In this document: positions 9,274-17,709 of the stretch, in pieces
Position numbering within the stretch: position 1 is the first letter of the stretch
Layout of the letters: each line of letters begins with the position of its first letter
Assembly: GCF_020177375.1 (NCBI RefSeq)
Contig: NZ_JAIWHV010000007.1
Location: 62,001 to 126,000 of the forward strand
Source: Saliphagus infecundisoli
GTDB taxonomy: Archaea; Halobacteriota; Halobacteria; Halobacteriales; Natrialbaceae
Length of the DNA: 64,000 bases
Direction: 5' to 3'
Program-made: the position numbers and the translations under genes
Notes under the pieces: model-generated
What the model saw: only the letters and a program-made list of their open reading frames with translations
Database searches by the model: none
Told to the model about the DNA's origin: nothing

Positions 9274-10632
9274 ATGCCCCTCCGTCTGCTTCACTACTCC
9301 GACGTCGAGAACGCGCCCGACGACCCCGCCCGGGTCGGCCGGCTCGCGGCCGCCATCGACGCCCGCCGCGATGGGGCGCTCGTCGTCGGCACCGGCGACA
9401 ACACCGGTCCCGGCGTCCTCCCGCTGGTCACCGAGGGCCGCCACGCCCTCCGGCTGTACGACGCGATCTCCCCCGACGTCGCAACGTTCGGCAACCACGA
9501 CTTCGACTTCGGGCTCGAGGCGACCCGCGAGATCCTCGAGAACTCGCCCCAGACATGGGTGAGCGCGAACGTCCGCCGGAACGGGGATGCCTTCGCCGCC
9601 GATGCCGGAGTTACCCCCTGGACGATCCGCGAGCGGGCGGGCGTCCGCGTCGGCTTTACGGGCGTCACGGACCCCGACACCGCCGCGACGAACCCGATGG
9701 CCAACGGACTTCGCTTCTCCGAGCCGATCCCCGCGGTGCGGAAGGCGATCGGAAAGCTCCGCGAGCGCGACGTCGACCGGGTCGTCGTCTGCTCGCATCT
9801 CGGCCGGGGCGACGACGACCTCGCGCGGGCGGTCGACGCCGACGTGATCCTCGGCGGTCACGTCCCGACCGCCCGCGTCGACCGCGTCGCGGGCACCCTC
9901 CTCACCCGACCCGGCGACGGCGGCCGCGCCGTCGTCGAGGTCTCCCTCGAGGGCCGATCGACCGCCACCGTGCGTTCGACCGTCGAACGCGAGCCCGACC
10001 CCGCGGTCGCGGCCACCTTCGCGGACCTCGCGAGCGAGACCGGCCTCTCGGAGACGCTCGCGACGGTCTCCCGGCCAATGGAGCGCACCGAGGCGACGCT
10101 GTTCGGCGGCGAGAGCCGCGTCGGCAACTTCGTCGCCGACGCCTACCGCTGGAAGACGGGCGCCGACGTCGCCCTCCAGAACAGCGGTGGCGTCCGTTCG
10201 GGCGAACCCCTGGCGGGCGCAGTGACCGCCGCCGACGTCGTCGGGCTCGTACCGTTCGACGAACCGGTCGCGGTCGTCGAGGTATCCGGAGCCGAACTCG
10301 CCGCCATCCTCTCGGGGGCCGCGGGCCTCGACGTCGGCTTCGCCGAACCCGACTGGTGGCACGCCCAGGTCAGCGGCGCGGTCCTCGAGTGGGACACGGA
10401 GAATCACGGCGTCTCGGTCAGGTCGGTCGGCGGCGAGCCCGTCGACCCCGGGGACACGTACCGGCTGGCGACCTCGGACTTCCTCGTCGAGACCGACGCG
10501 GAGTTCCCCGGCCTCGATGCCGACGACCGCCTCGGGACGACCGCGGTCCCCCAGTACGAGGTCCTGACGGAGTACGCGCGGGCGGAAGGCGTCGAGACGT
10601 CCCTGGAGGGACGGGTCAGACGCGTCAACTGA
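9274..10632 (+). CDS. 5'-nucleotidase / 2',3'-cyclic-nucleotide phosphodiesterase-like metallophosphatase (UshA family)
   Basis: A 452-residue two-domain metallophosphoesterase. The N-terminal calcineurin-like domain shows LHYSDVEN (normally HxND-type metal ligands), GTGDNTGPGVL, FGNHDFDFG and SHLGRGDDD; the C-terminal 5'-nucleotidase domain contains NFVADAYRWKTGADVALQNSGG, the family's substrate-binding signature. The start at 9274 (MPLRLLHYSD) fits the family better than 9235, which adds a proline-rich tail. No signal peptide is visible, so it is probably cytoplasmic, unlike bacterial UshA. The first ligand motif reads YSDVEN rather than the usual TNDxHG, so the first metal site may be altered. 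Confidence 0.85.
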   Translation: MPLRLLHYSDVENAPDDPARVGRLAAAIDARRDGALVVGTGDNTGPGVLPLVTEGRHALRLYDAISPDVATFGNHDFDFGLEATREILENSPQTWVSANVRRNGDAFAADAGVTPWTIRERAGVRVGFTGVTDPDTAATNPMANGLRFSEPIPAVRKAIGKLRERDVDRVVVCSHLGRGDDDLARAVDADVILGGHVPTARVDRVAGTLLTRPGDGGRAVVEVSLEGRSTATVRSTVEREPDPAVAATFADLASETGLSETLATVSRPMERTEATLFGGESRVGNFVADAYRWKTGADVALQNSGGVRSGEPLAGAVTAADVVGLVPFDEPVAVVEVSGAELAAILSGAAGLDVGFAEPDWWHAQVSGAVLEWDTENHGVSVRSVGGEPVDPGDTYRLATSDFLVETDAEFPGLDADDRLGTTAVPQYEVLTEYARAEGVETSLEGRVRRVN

Positions 10633-10667
10633 AAGGTTTACGGCACACCGTCGCGTTCGCTTCCCTG

Positions 10668-11078
10668 ATGACGCTGGTCGTGGTCCCCGTCCGCTATCCC
10701 TTGACCGAACACTCGCGGCGCACGTTGGAGGAGGCCCTTGAGGTCGCCGAGGAGCGAGAGGCGGCACTGACGGTGCTTCACGTGAACCTGTATCAGACGA
10801 GCAAGAACGTGACGCGGACGGACCTGAAACGTGCCGTCGAGCGGGCGGTAGGCCGGATCGAGAACGTCCGGTACGTCGTTCGGACGGGGTTTCTCGTCGA
10901 GGAGTCCATTTTGGACGAGGTCGCCGGCGAGGAGGCCGACATCGTCGTCATCGGCCACAAACAGGCCGGGCGGTGGCGCCGGCTGCTCCGGCGGTTTACC
11001 GACAACCCGAACATCGACCGCTACCTCCGGGACCACCTCGACTGCGAGGTCATCACGGTCGAGGGCGCCGCGGCCTAG
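10668..11078 (+). CDS. Universal stress protein UspA family
   Basis: A 136-residue single-domain USP: an N-terminal MTLVVVPVRYP strand, a long first helix (HSRRTLEEALEVAEEREA), the strand ALTVLHVNL and the C-terminal IVVIGHKQAGRWRRLL. The usual ATP-binding pattern G-2x-G-9x-G-S/T is not clearly met near HKQAGRWRRLLRRF, so it may belong to the non-ATP-binding branch. It converges on the mechanosensitive-channel gene, and the two stop codons overlap through the shared CTAG at 11075-11078. Confidence 0.82.
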   Translation: MTLVVVPVRYPLTEHSRRTLEEALEVAEEREAALTVLHVNLYQTSKNVTRTDLKRAVERAVGRIENVRYVVRTGFLVEESILDEVAGEEADIVVIGHKQAGRWRRLLRRFTDNPNIDRYLRDHLDCEVITVEGAAA

Positions 11079-12040
11079 CGGCGGTCCGCCGGCGGTTCTC
11101 GGTTCCCATCGACCCTCCCGCCGTCGTCGAGGCGGACTCGAGGGGATCCGCTCGTCTCGTCGAAGACGTGGTGGGTGTGGGGGTAAGCGATCTCGACGTC
11201 GGCGTCGGCGTAGCGCTCCCGGATCCGTTCTTGGACCTTCGAGCGGGCCGCGAGCAACTTGTAGGGGCTCGTGATCCAGTACCGGAGGGTGAGACGCATA
11301 CCGCTTGCGGCGTACTCGTCGATGTAACACCGGGGGCCCGCGGGATACCGGGCGCTGCCGACCCGGATGTCGGGGCCGCCGCCGATCACTTCCTCGACGC
11401 TTCTGGCGGCCTGTTCGGCCTGTGTGCGGGCCAGATCGACGTCGCTCTCGTAGGTGACCTCGAAGCTGATCCCCAGTCGGGTCCGCTCGTCCTCCGCGGA
11501 GTAGTTGATGACGTCCCGGGTCCGTATCTCGGCGTTGGGGACGACCATGAACGTGTTGTCGAGGGTGGTGATCTTCGTGTACCGGATCGTGATGTCCTCG
11601 ACGAACCCCTGGTGGCCGGCGTCGGCGATCTCGACCATGTCGCCGATCTCGTAGGGCTGGTCGGCGAGCACGAACAGCCCGTTGATGAAGCTGCCCACCA
11701 GGGGCGCGAGCACGATACCGATGACCGCTGAGAAGACGGCCACCGAGACGACGGCCTCGAAGCCGTCGAAGAGGATCGTGACGACGAGCATCACGGTGAA
11801 AAAGAGCACCGATCCCCGGACGCCACGCAGGACCATCCGGGTGACGCTCGGCCGGGAGATCCGCTGGGCGACCGTCCGGCCGGCCAGCCGGACGGCCACC
11901 TTCGAGAGGTACCAGCCGGCCAGCAGGACGATCAGCGCGAAGAGGACCTCGCCGGCGCTGTCGGCCACCCAGTTCGGGAGGGCGTTTCCCCCCTCGCCGG
12001 TCGCGGTCTCGGTCTCCGTCTGGAGCGGTACCCCCGCCAT
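11075..12040 (-). CDS. MscS-type small-conductance mechanosensitive channel
   Basis: A 321-residue membrane protein with three or four N-terminal hydrophobic segments and the MscS pore and beta domain: the region GIVLAPLVGSFINGLFVL followed by YEIGDMVEIADAGHQGFVEDI is the hallmark of TM3 and the start of the cytoplasmic vestibule. The channel opens under membrane tension to release solutes, which matters for a halophile facing dilution. It is a single-gene unit, convergent with the UspA-like gene and divergent from the TrmB-like regulator. Confidence 0.9.
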   Translation of the reverse strand: MAGVPLQTETETATGEGGNALPNWVADSAGEVLFALIVLLAGWYLSKVAVRLAGRTVAQRISRPSVTRMVLRGVRGSVLFFTVMLVVTILFDGFEAVVSVAVFSAVIGIVLAPLVGSFINGLFVLADQPYEIGDMVEIADAGHQGFVEDITIRYTKITTLDNTFMVVPNAEIRTRDVINYSAEDERTRLGISFEVTYESDVDLARTQAEQAARSVEEVIGGGPDIRVGSARYPAGPRCYIDEYAASGMRLTLRYWITSPYKLLAARSKVQERIRERYADADVEIAYPHTHHVFDETSGSPRVRLDDGGRVDGNREPPADRR

Positions 12041-12168
12041 TGGCAGATCCTCACGACCGCCGTGGTTAAGCGTCCTTTGACATCCCGCCGGGGGATCCCA
12101 CGCCGTTTCGAAACCGAGTGTTACTCGGGATCCAATACTGGTTTATCCGGGGGCGTTCTGGCGACCGT

Positions 12169-13230
12169 ATGGCCAGAGACGAGCTCCGCTCGACGGTCGA
12201 GCGGGTCGGGGATCGCTTCAGCCTGGGCGAGTACGAGATCGACGCCTACCTCGCGGTACTCGAGCACGGAACGCTCACGGCGAGCGAGATTGCGGACCAC
12301 ACCGAGATCCCCCAGCCGCGGGTGTATGACACCGTTCGGAGCCTGAACGACCGGGGGCTGGTCGAACTCCAGGAGTCGCGCCCGATGAAGGTCGTCGCGA
12401 TCGACCCCGGCGAGGCCTTCGAGGACGTCGAGGCGGCCCTGGGGGAGATGATCGACGGGCTAGAGAGCCGGTACACCGCACCCGCCCGCGAAACCGAGGC
12501 GGTCACCCTCGTCAAGTCCCGCTCGACGATCCTCAGGTACCTAGAGGAGATCATCGAGAGCGCGGAGTACGAGCTCGCGCTCTCGCTGACTCCCGACCTC
12601 CTGGGGCGCTTCGCCGAGGACCTCCGGGCGGCGACCGATGCGGGGGTGAGCGTGGACCTGCTCGTGGCCCCCTCGGGGGGCGCGCCGCCGGCCGACGAGT
12701 TCGACTACGGCGCGGTCGCGACAACCGCCCGCACCCGTCGGGGGATCACGACGCCGGTGATCGCGGTCGCCGACGGCACCTACTCGATCTACGCGACCCA
12801 GGACGCCCTCCGGGACGACCGGGACCGCTACGGCGTGATCTTCAACCGCTCGGCGCTCGGATTCCTCGTCTCGGGCTTTTTCGGAACCGTCCTCTGGACG
12901 ACGACCGAGGAAACCGTAGCCGAGGACGGCGAGGGGCGGCCCTACCCCCGCCGGTACGCCTCGATCCGGCGCTGCGTGAAGGACCTCCTCGACGCCGGCG
13001 GCGAGTTCTACGCGACGATCGACGGCCGGGACGTCGAGTCCGGCCGCTCGAGGGTCGTCTCCGGGCGGGTCTCGGAGGTCTCCTTCGAGGTCAGCGAGGA
13101 GGTCGCCTCCCTCACTCTCGAGACCGAGGAGGGGGCGGTGGCCGTCGGCGGCCGGGTCGCCGCCCTGGAGGACGTCGAGGCCCACGAGATCCGGATCGGG
13201 CGCGACGAGCCCCCGGCCTACGAGGAGTAG
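12169..13230 (+). CDS. TrmB-family transcriptional regulator (orphan)
   Basis: A 353-residue protein with an N-terminal winged helix (residues about 20-75, [20 protein letters not shown] then [13 protein letters not shown]) and the TrmB C-terminal sensor domain. The ATG at 12169 is chosen because a TTTATC box lies about 26 bases upstream, fitting a leaderless transcript, and because the longer form adds a non-conserved hydrophobic tail. TrmB proteins sense sugars and control sugar transport or central carbon genes. No transporter is adjacent, so its targets are probably elsewhere. It is a paralogue of the regulator at 16.6 kb, sharing the PRxYDxxRxL helix. Confidence 0.87.
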   Translation: MARDELRSTVERVGDRFSLGEYEIDAYLAVLEHGTLTASEIADHTEIPQPRVYDTVRSLNDRGLVELQESRPMKVVAIDPGEAFEDVEAALGEMIDGLESRYTAPARETEAVTLVKSRSTILRYLEEIIESAEYELALSLTPDLLGRFAEDLRAATDAGVSVDLLVAPSGGAPPADEFDYGAVATTARTRRGITTPVIAVADGTYSIYATQDALRDDRDRYGVIFNRSALGFLVSGFFGTVLWTTTEETVAEDGEGRPYPRRYASIRRCVKDLLDAGGEFYATIDGRDVESGRSRVVSGRVSEVSFEVSEEVASLTLETEEGAVAVGGRVAALEDVEAHEIRIGRDEPPAYEE

Positions 13231-13315
13231 CTACGGTCGTCCGGGGGAAAGCCAGTGCACCGTCGATCGCAGGGCCGTGCTGCGACCGATCGGTACACCG
13301 TTTCCTCCGACCCTA

Positions 13316-14590
13316 TCAGTCGCCCGTCCGGCCGCCGATCCGGCCCGCGAGCCGGGCTGAGGTCTCGGTCAGGTAGCTCGCCCCCAGGGTCGCGGCGACG
13401 ACGGCACCCACGAGATTGAAGAGGAGGTCGGTGACCGTGTCGTCGATCCCGTGCTGGGCGAGGACGGCGTCGCCGCCGACGAACCGCTGTGCAAGGAAGT
13501 CGACGCCGAACTCCGCGAGCTCCCAGACCACGCCGACGGCGAGGACGAACAGCAGGATGAATGCGAACATCGTCCGCGAGGGGAGGTAGACCTCCTCGGA
13601 GTGGAGGTCGACCGTCCGGACGACGGTGTAGCCCGTCGCGGCGACCAGCGAGGCCGACAGCGTATGGGTGAGGGTGTCCCACTGGCCCAGGAGGTCGTAG
13701 AGCCCCGCCGAGCCGAGGACGTGAAGAAAGGCCGCGGCCGTCAGCCAGACGACGAGTTCGGGCTCGATCGGGAGCCGGTAGTTGCGCTCGAGGACGGCCG
13801 GAAGAGCGGTGACCGACAGCGCGATGGCGGCGTTGGTGATCGTCGTGACGTCGCGGGCGAGCAGGCCGTAGACGAGCAACACGCCGAGCGCGAGTTGCAT
13901 CGCCCACGAACACTGTGCGAGCCGTTCGTCGGGGAGTGCGAAGCGCTCGCGGGAGAAGGATGGCGTCGGCTCAGGCACCTCCTCGGGGGCCGATCGGGGG
14001 ACGCCGGCGGCGGTCGGGGCGAACGACCGCCATCGGAGGTAGCCCGCGAGGACGACCCCCGCGAGCAGGCCGGCGAGCGTCGCGTACAGGAAGTCGATCA
14101 TCATGGCGTGGTTTGCGGCGTCCCCGCTCCGGTCGCTGACGAGGTAGTCGGTTCCGAGTGCCGTATCCGAGACCCACTGGGCGACGTTCCAGGTCGCGGC
14201 GACCGCGAGCGTCGCGATGACGACGAGCGCGAGCGCGAACGCGCGGGTCATCCGGACGGCCGTGAACGTGTGGAGGTCGACGGCGACGATCAGCGCGACC
14301 GCCGCGACCGCGAGGTAGGTCGCGACCGGCGAGAGGAGGGTCTCGCCGAGCAGCGCCGCGTCGGCGACCGGGACCGCGACCAGCGCGATCAGCTCCCAGG
14401 GGGGCATCGCGCGGGGATCCCGCAGGGTCGCCGCGGGCAGGACCACCGGAACGATCGCCGCCGCGGTCAGCGAGAACCAGCGATAGGAGCCCGCGAGCCC
14501 CTCACGGATCGCCAGCCCCGCGAGGACGGCGACGGCCAGCCAGCCCAAGAGGGCGTTCGCTCCCGTCCCGTCGAACCGGCCGTCGTGCAT
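13316..14590 (-). CDS. Polytopic membrane protein (YjdF/DUF2238-like C-terminus)
   Basis: About 424 residues, nearly all in membrane segments (ten or more), with a short hydrophilic loop in the middle. The last third (LYDLLGQWDTLTHTLSASLV, then WELAEFGVDFL and GIDDTVTDLLFNLVGAVVAA) resembles YjdF/DUF2238 inner-membrane proteins, with acidic and histidine residues inside membrane segments. The ATG at 14590 is favoured over 14608 because a TTTAGG box lies about 27 bases upstream of it, but both are possible. Function unknown; a single-gene unit. Confidence 0.7.
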   Translation of the reverse strand: MHDGRFDGTGANALLGWLAVAVLAGLAIREGLAGSYRWFSLTAAAIVPVVLPAATLRDPRAMPPWELIALVAVPVADAALLGETLLSPVATYLAVAAVALIVAVDLHTFTAVRMTRAFALALVVIATLAVAATWNVAQWVSDTALGTDYLVSDRSGDAANHAMMIDFLYATLAGLLAGVVLAGYLRWRSFAPTAAGVPRSAPEEVPEPTPSFSRERFALPDERLAQCSWAMQLALGVLLVYGLLARDVTTITNAAIALSVTALPAVLERNYRLPIEPELVVWLTAAAFLHVLGSAGLYDLLGQWDTLTHTLSASLVAATGYTVVRTVDLHSEEVYLPSRTMFAFILLFVLAVGVVWELAEFGVDFLAQRFVGGDAVLAQHGIDDTVTDLLFNLVGAVVAATLGASYLTETSARLAGRIGGRTGD

Positions 14591-14676
14591 GGCCCGCGTA
14601 GTCGCCATCCGTTCCTAAACCCACGCCTTTCGACCCGGCGCCCGGACCGGGACCGTCGTCGTGGTTCCCCGAGCGG

Positions 14677-15459
14677 TCAGCTCTCGTCGTAGACGTAGAG
14701 CCGTACCGGACACGCCTCGCAGACGAGCTGGCGCTCGTCCGTCGCGGTCCCAGGGGGCGCCGCGCCACAGCACGGCGAGCGGGCGATCGCGAGAGTGTCC
14801 CCACAGAGCGGACAGCTCTCGAGCAGTGCCCGGAACGGATCGGCCGCGGCGAGGCGTTCGCGCTCGCCGGCCGGGCCCGCGGCCGCCTCCAGGGCGTCGG
14901 CGGCGGCGAGGTCGGCGACGGCGACCGGGCGCGGACAGAGGGTCTGGCCGTCCGGAGCGTCGAGGACCACGTAGTCGGTCCCCCACCTGCGCTCGGCCCG
15001 CGCCTCGGCCGGGACCCGGTCGGAGACGCGGGCGGCGAGATCGGGGACCTCGAGTTCCCGGTAGCGGGCCGCGGCCTCTCGCCACGCCCGGCGAGCGTCG
15101 GGAGCGAGGCGCCCGGACTCGAGGGCCTCATCGAGTATCGCCGCCGCCCGTTCGTCTCCCACGTCGACGACGTCCGCCAGCGACCCCACCTCGCGGGCGT
15201 GATCGAAGGGGTCGCCGGGCAACACGGCGGCGAGCCGTGGGGCAAAGCGGGGAGTGTAGGGCACGAGATAACCCCGCAGCCAGATCGCGGCGATCCCGAC
15301 GATCCCGAGAGCGGCGGCGAGCCGGAGGCGACCGGCCATCGCCACGACCGTGACGGCCATCCAGAGGATCGTTCCGTTGAGGACGGTACAGGGCCAGCAG
15401 CGGGCGTCACCGGTGAATTCGGGCCGCCGGAGACCGTCGAGGGCGTCGGGAACCGCCAC
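14677..15459 (-). CDS. Zinc-ribbon membrane protein, paralogue B of tandem pair
   Basis: A 260-residue protein. The N-terminus carries RCWPCTVLN and two hydrophobic segments (about 25-65) ending in the LRGYLVPYTPRFAPRLA block; a soluble middle follows, and the C-terminus has a four-cysteine-pair ribbon (CPLCG, CCG, CEAC). The start is GTG at 15459, one base after the stop of the upstream paralogue. Both proteins share the CWPCT motif, the GYLVPYTPRFAPRLA block, a GDPF motif and the C-terminal ribbon. I do not recognise the family; membrane-anchored zinc or redox protein is all that can be inferred. Confidence 0.68.
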   Translation of the reverse strand: MAVPDALDGLRRPEFTGDARCWPCTVLNGTILWMAVTVVAMAGRLRLAAALGIVGIAAIWLRGYLVPYTPRFAPRLAAVLPGDPFDHAREVGSLADVVDVGDERAAAILDEALESGRLAPDARRAWREAAARYRELEVPDLAARVSDRVPAEARAERRWGTDYVVLDAPDGQTLCPRPVAVADLAAADALEAAAGPAGERERLAAADPFRALLESCPLCGDTLAIARSPCCGAAPPGTATDERQLVCEACPVRLYVYDES

Positions 15460-15460
15460 T

Positions 15461-16381
15461 TCACTCGAAGACGTGGAGGTGGACGCGACAGTCCGGACAG
15501 GTCAGCCCCGTCTTTGCCCTGCCGTCGGCGCCGGTCTGGGGCGGGCCACAGCAGCCCCCCACGGGACGTTCGACGAGTTCGCTCCCGCAGTCGGGACACT
15601 CGGCGAGGAACATTCCCAAAGCGACGGCGGCACTCGGCCGGTCGACGTCGGAAACGCCCATCTCCGCGAGCGCGCGGGCGGCCGCGGTCTGTCCGATCGC
15701 GGTCGGCCGTCGCAGCCAGGACTCGTCGATCGTCCGGCCCGACTCCGCCGCGAGGGTGACGTACGTCCGGTCGTCGCGGGTGACGACGTCCGCGTCGGCG
15801 GCCGCGCTCTCCGCCAGGGCGGCTTCCGCGAGTCGGTCGTCGTCGACCCCCCGAAGGGTCTCGATCTCCTCGTCCCACCGCTGGCGGAACGCGTCGGTTG
15901 GAGCGACCGACTCCGCGTCGGCCTCGAGGACGCCCGCCTCCAGGAGGCCCTCGAGGAGGTCCTCGCCGGTCGCCGCGTCGCCGGGTGCAGAGATCGATCC
16001 CCGTGCCGGTTCGGACTCCCCGGTCCGGTCGCCGTCGCCTGCAGGCTCGTCGCCGCTGGCATTCCGGCCGTCCTCGGGCCCCGTGGCTGGCGGCCCCGAT
16101 CCGGACCCGGGTTCGATCGGGTCCTCGTGGAACGGGTCGCCGGGAAGCAGGGAGGCGAGTCGCGGGGCAAAGCGGGGGGTGTAGGGGACGAGGTAGCCCC
16201 GCAGCCAGATCGCGCCCGCGCCGACGATTCCGAGGGCGGCGGCGAAGGGCTTGCGGATCCTCCCGAGCGCGAGACAGGCGATGGCGAGGACGAGGAGGTT
16301 CGCAACCGTACACGGCCAACACCGGTGGACGCCGGTGTGTTCCGGCCGGCGGAGCCGCTCGAAAAGCGCGTACGCAGCCAT
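15461..16381 (-). CDS. Zinc-ribbon membrane protein, paralogue A of tandem pair
   Basis: A 306-residue paralogue of the next gene. It has HRCWPCTVANLL, two hydrophobic segments, the GYLVPYTPRFAPRLA block, a variable middle with a G/P/D/E-rich stretch (about residues 95-150) and a C-terminal ribbon (CPDCG, CCG, CPDC) ending in VHLHVFE. The start at 16381 (MAAYALFERLRRPEHTG) aligns with the paralogue's start; the longer open frame to 16567 has no conserved content and overlaps the regulator promoter. The tandem duplication and near-abutting genes imply co-expression and perhaps a hetero-oligomer. Function unknown. Confidence 0.68.
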   Translation of the reverse strand: MAAYALFERLRRPEHTGVHRCWPCTVANLLVLAIACLALGRIRKPFAAALGIVGAGAIWLRGYLVPYTPRFAPRLASLLPGDPFHEDPIEPGSGSGPPATGPEDGRNASGDEPAGDGDRTGESEPARGSISAPGDAATGEDLLEGLLEAGVLEADAESVAPTDAFRQRWDEEIETLRGVDDDRLAEAALAESAAADADVVTRDDRTYVTLAAESGRTIDESWLRRPTAIGQTAAARALAEMGVSDVDRPSAAVALGMFLAECPDCGSELVERPVGGCCGPPQTGADGRAKTGLTCPDCRVHLHVFE

Positions 16382-16433
16382 GCCCGCCCTTTCGTCGCGG
16401 GGGCCATGAGTGTGACGCCCGGGAACAGGTATT

Positions 16434-16450
16434 TTACAACGGCTGTGGTA
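16434..16450 (+). promoter_or_regulatory. Candidate TrmB operator upstream of the regulator gene
   Basis: The sequence TTACAACGGCTGTGGTA closely matches the reverse complement of the palindrome before the sugar ABC operon (TTACAACGGGTGTTGTT), differing at 3 of 17 positions. It overlaps or follows a TATTTTA box at 16430-16436 that would start transcription near 16460. Presence before both the regulator and its neighbouring operon suggests autoregulation plus control of the transporter. Confidence 0.5.
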
Positions 16451-16461
16451 TCGACCACCGA

Positions 16462-16569
16462 ATGACGGACGTAGAGGCGGAGGCGAGCGGCGAACCGATC
16501 GGCGTCCCCCCCGGATCGGCGAGACCCGTATCTGCCCGGCCGTCGTCCGTCCGGGCGCCCGACCCATGA
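16462..16569 (+). CDS. Possible 35-codon leader ORF overlapping the regulator start
   Basis: An ATG at 16462 lies about 26 bases downstream of a TATTTTA box, the geometry of a leaderless haloarchaeal transcript. It opens 35 codons (MTDVEAEASGEP then a proline/serine/arginine-rich end) and stops at TGA 16567-16569, which overlaps the regulator ATG at 16566 (ATGA). If translated, it would couple regulator translation to the leader. The peptide has no recognisable domain, so it may equally be untranslated leader. Low certainty. Confidence 0.3.
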   Translation: MTDVEAEASGEPIGVPPGSARPVSARPSSVRAPDP

Positions 16570-17639
16570 ACGGCGACGAACTCCGGGCGACCCTGGAGGA
16601 AGCCGGGCTCTCGCCGTACCAGGCCGACGCCTACGTGACGCTCTTGGAGCGGGGATCGGCTTCGGCGACCGACGTCGCCACGTCGAGTTCGGTCCCAGAT
16701 CCCCGGATCTACGATGTCCTCCGGGACTTAGAACAGCGCGGGTACGCCGAGACCTACGACGAGGGGAGCCTCCACGCGCGTGCACACGACCTCGCGACGG
16801 TCCTCGAGGACCTCCGCTCGCGGGCGACCCGCTTCGAGACCGCCGCCGAGGAGATCGAAGAGCGGTGGGACCGTCCGGACCTGGAGGACAACGACGTGAG
16901 CATCGTCACGCGCTTCGAGACGGTCCTCGCGCGCGCGGAGTCGCTGATCCGGTCTGCGGACAACCAGGTCCAGATCGGGCTGGCCCGCGGGGAGTACGAG
17001 CGCCTCTCGCCGGTGCTTTCGGCCGCCGTCGAGGACGGCGTCGACGTCAAGCTCTGTCTGTACGGGGACTGGGGAACGCTCCCGCGCGAGGAGCTCTCGG
17101 CGGTCTGTACCGAGGCGCGTCACCGGGCGATCCCCTCGCCGTTCGTCGCCCTGATCGACCGGACGTGGACCTGTTTCTCGCCGCCGGCGGACTCGACCAA
17201 CGAGTACGGGATCGTCGTCGACGACCGGAGCCACGCCTACGTCTTCCACTGGTACTTCCTGACCTGTCTCTGGGAGGTCCAGGAGACGATCTATTCGGCC
17301 TCCGACGGCGGGCTCCCGGCGACCTACGTCGACGTCCGCCAGTGTATCCGCCGAATCGAGCCCCTCCTCGAGTCGGGGAGGAGAGTCGAGGCGACCGTCA
17401 CTGGCCTCGCGGTCGGGACGGGAGAGCCCGTGGAGCATCGCGGCGTCGTCACCGACGTCACCTACGCCGGACCCTCCGGGGCGACCGAGGGAATGCCGCC
17501 GCTCTCGGCGCTCGCCGGGCGGGCGTATCTCACCATGGACGCCGGCGGGGACACCTACACCGTCGGAGGATGGGGGGCGACCCTCGAGGACGTCGAGGCC
17601 GAACGGGTCACGGTCGAACTCGCCGAGGGCGGCGACTGA
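16566..17639 (+). CDS. TrmB-family regulator of the adjacent sugar ABC operon
   Basis: A 357-residue TrmB-type regulator: an N-terminal winged helix (LSPYQADAYVTLLERGSA, then VPDPRIYDVLRDL), a coiled-coil-like linker and a C-terminal sugar-sensing domain. It sits directly upstream of and in the same direction as the sugar ABC transporter genes, 70 bases ahead of the binding-protein start, and a shared operator-like sequence precedes both. By analogy with TrmB members it likely represses the transporter and is released by the transported sugar, or acts the other way round; direction cannot be deduced. The ATG at 16566 is the first of the conserved N-terminus. Confidence 0.88.
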   Translation: MNGDELRATLEEAGLSPYQADAYVTLLERGSASATDVATSSSVPDPRIYDVLRDLEQRGYAETYDEGSLHARAHDLATVLEDLRSRATRFETAAEEIEERWDRPDLEDNDVSIVTRFETVLARAESLIRSADNQVQIGLARGEYERLSPVLSAAVEDGVDVKLCLYGDWGTLPREELSAVCTEARHRAIPSPFVALIDRTWTCFSPPADSTNEYGIVVDDRSHAYVFHWYFLTCLWEVQETIYSASDGGLPATYVDVRQCIRRIEPLLESGRRVEATVTGLAVGTGEPVEHRGVVTDVTYAGPSGATEGMPPLSALAGRAYLTMDAGGDTYTVGGWGATLEDVEAERVTVELAEGGD

Positions 17640-17645
17640 CACGTA

Positions 17646-17699
17646 GTTAACAACACCCGTTGTAACTCCTGCAGTAATTATAAGTATCTACCCGGTAGA
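17646..17699 (+). promoter_or_regulatory. Sugar ABC operon control region: palindrome, TATA box and second palindrome
   Basis: Three elements are packed in the 70 bases before the binding-protein gene. At 17646-17654 and 17659-17666 are the arms GTTAACAAC and GTTGTAAC of an imperfect palindrome, matching the operator-like site before the regulator. A TATA-like AATTATAAG follows at about 17677-17684. Then TCTACC and GGTAGA (17687-17692, 17694-17699) form a perfect palindrome around one base, just before the ATG at 17710. Inferred: the first palindrome is the regulator site at the BRE/TATA edge; the second could be a further site or an RNA start-site feature. Confidence 0.5.
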
Positions 17700-17709
17700 A
17701 TGGCGGTAC

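Noticed and set aside
7981-10767. Very long minus-strand open frame of 928 codons
   Set aside because: It lies opposite the glycosyltransferase and nucleotidase genes and has arginine/glycine/aspartate-rich content without any motif. GC-rich genomes give such shadow frames routinely.
13451-14692. 413-codon plus-strand frame opposite the membrane protein
   Set aside because: It is composed mostly of R, D, G and E with no hydrophobic core or motif. The minus-strand frame has clean membrane segments and is the real gene.
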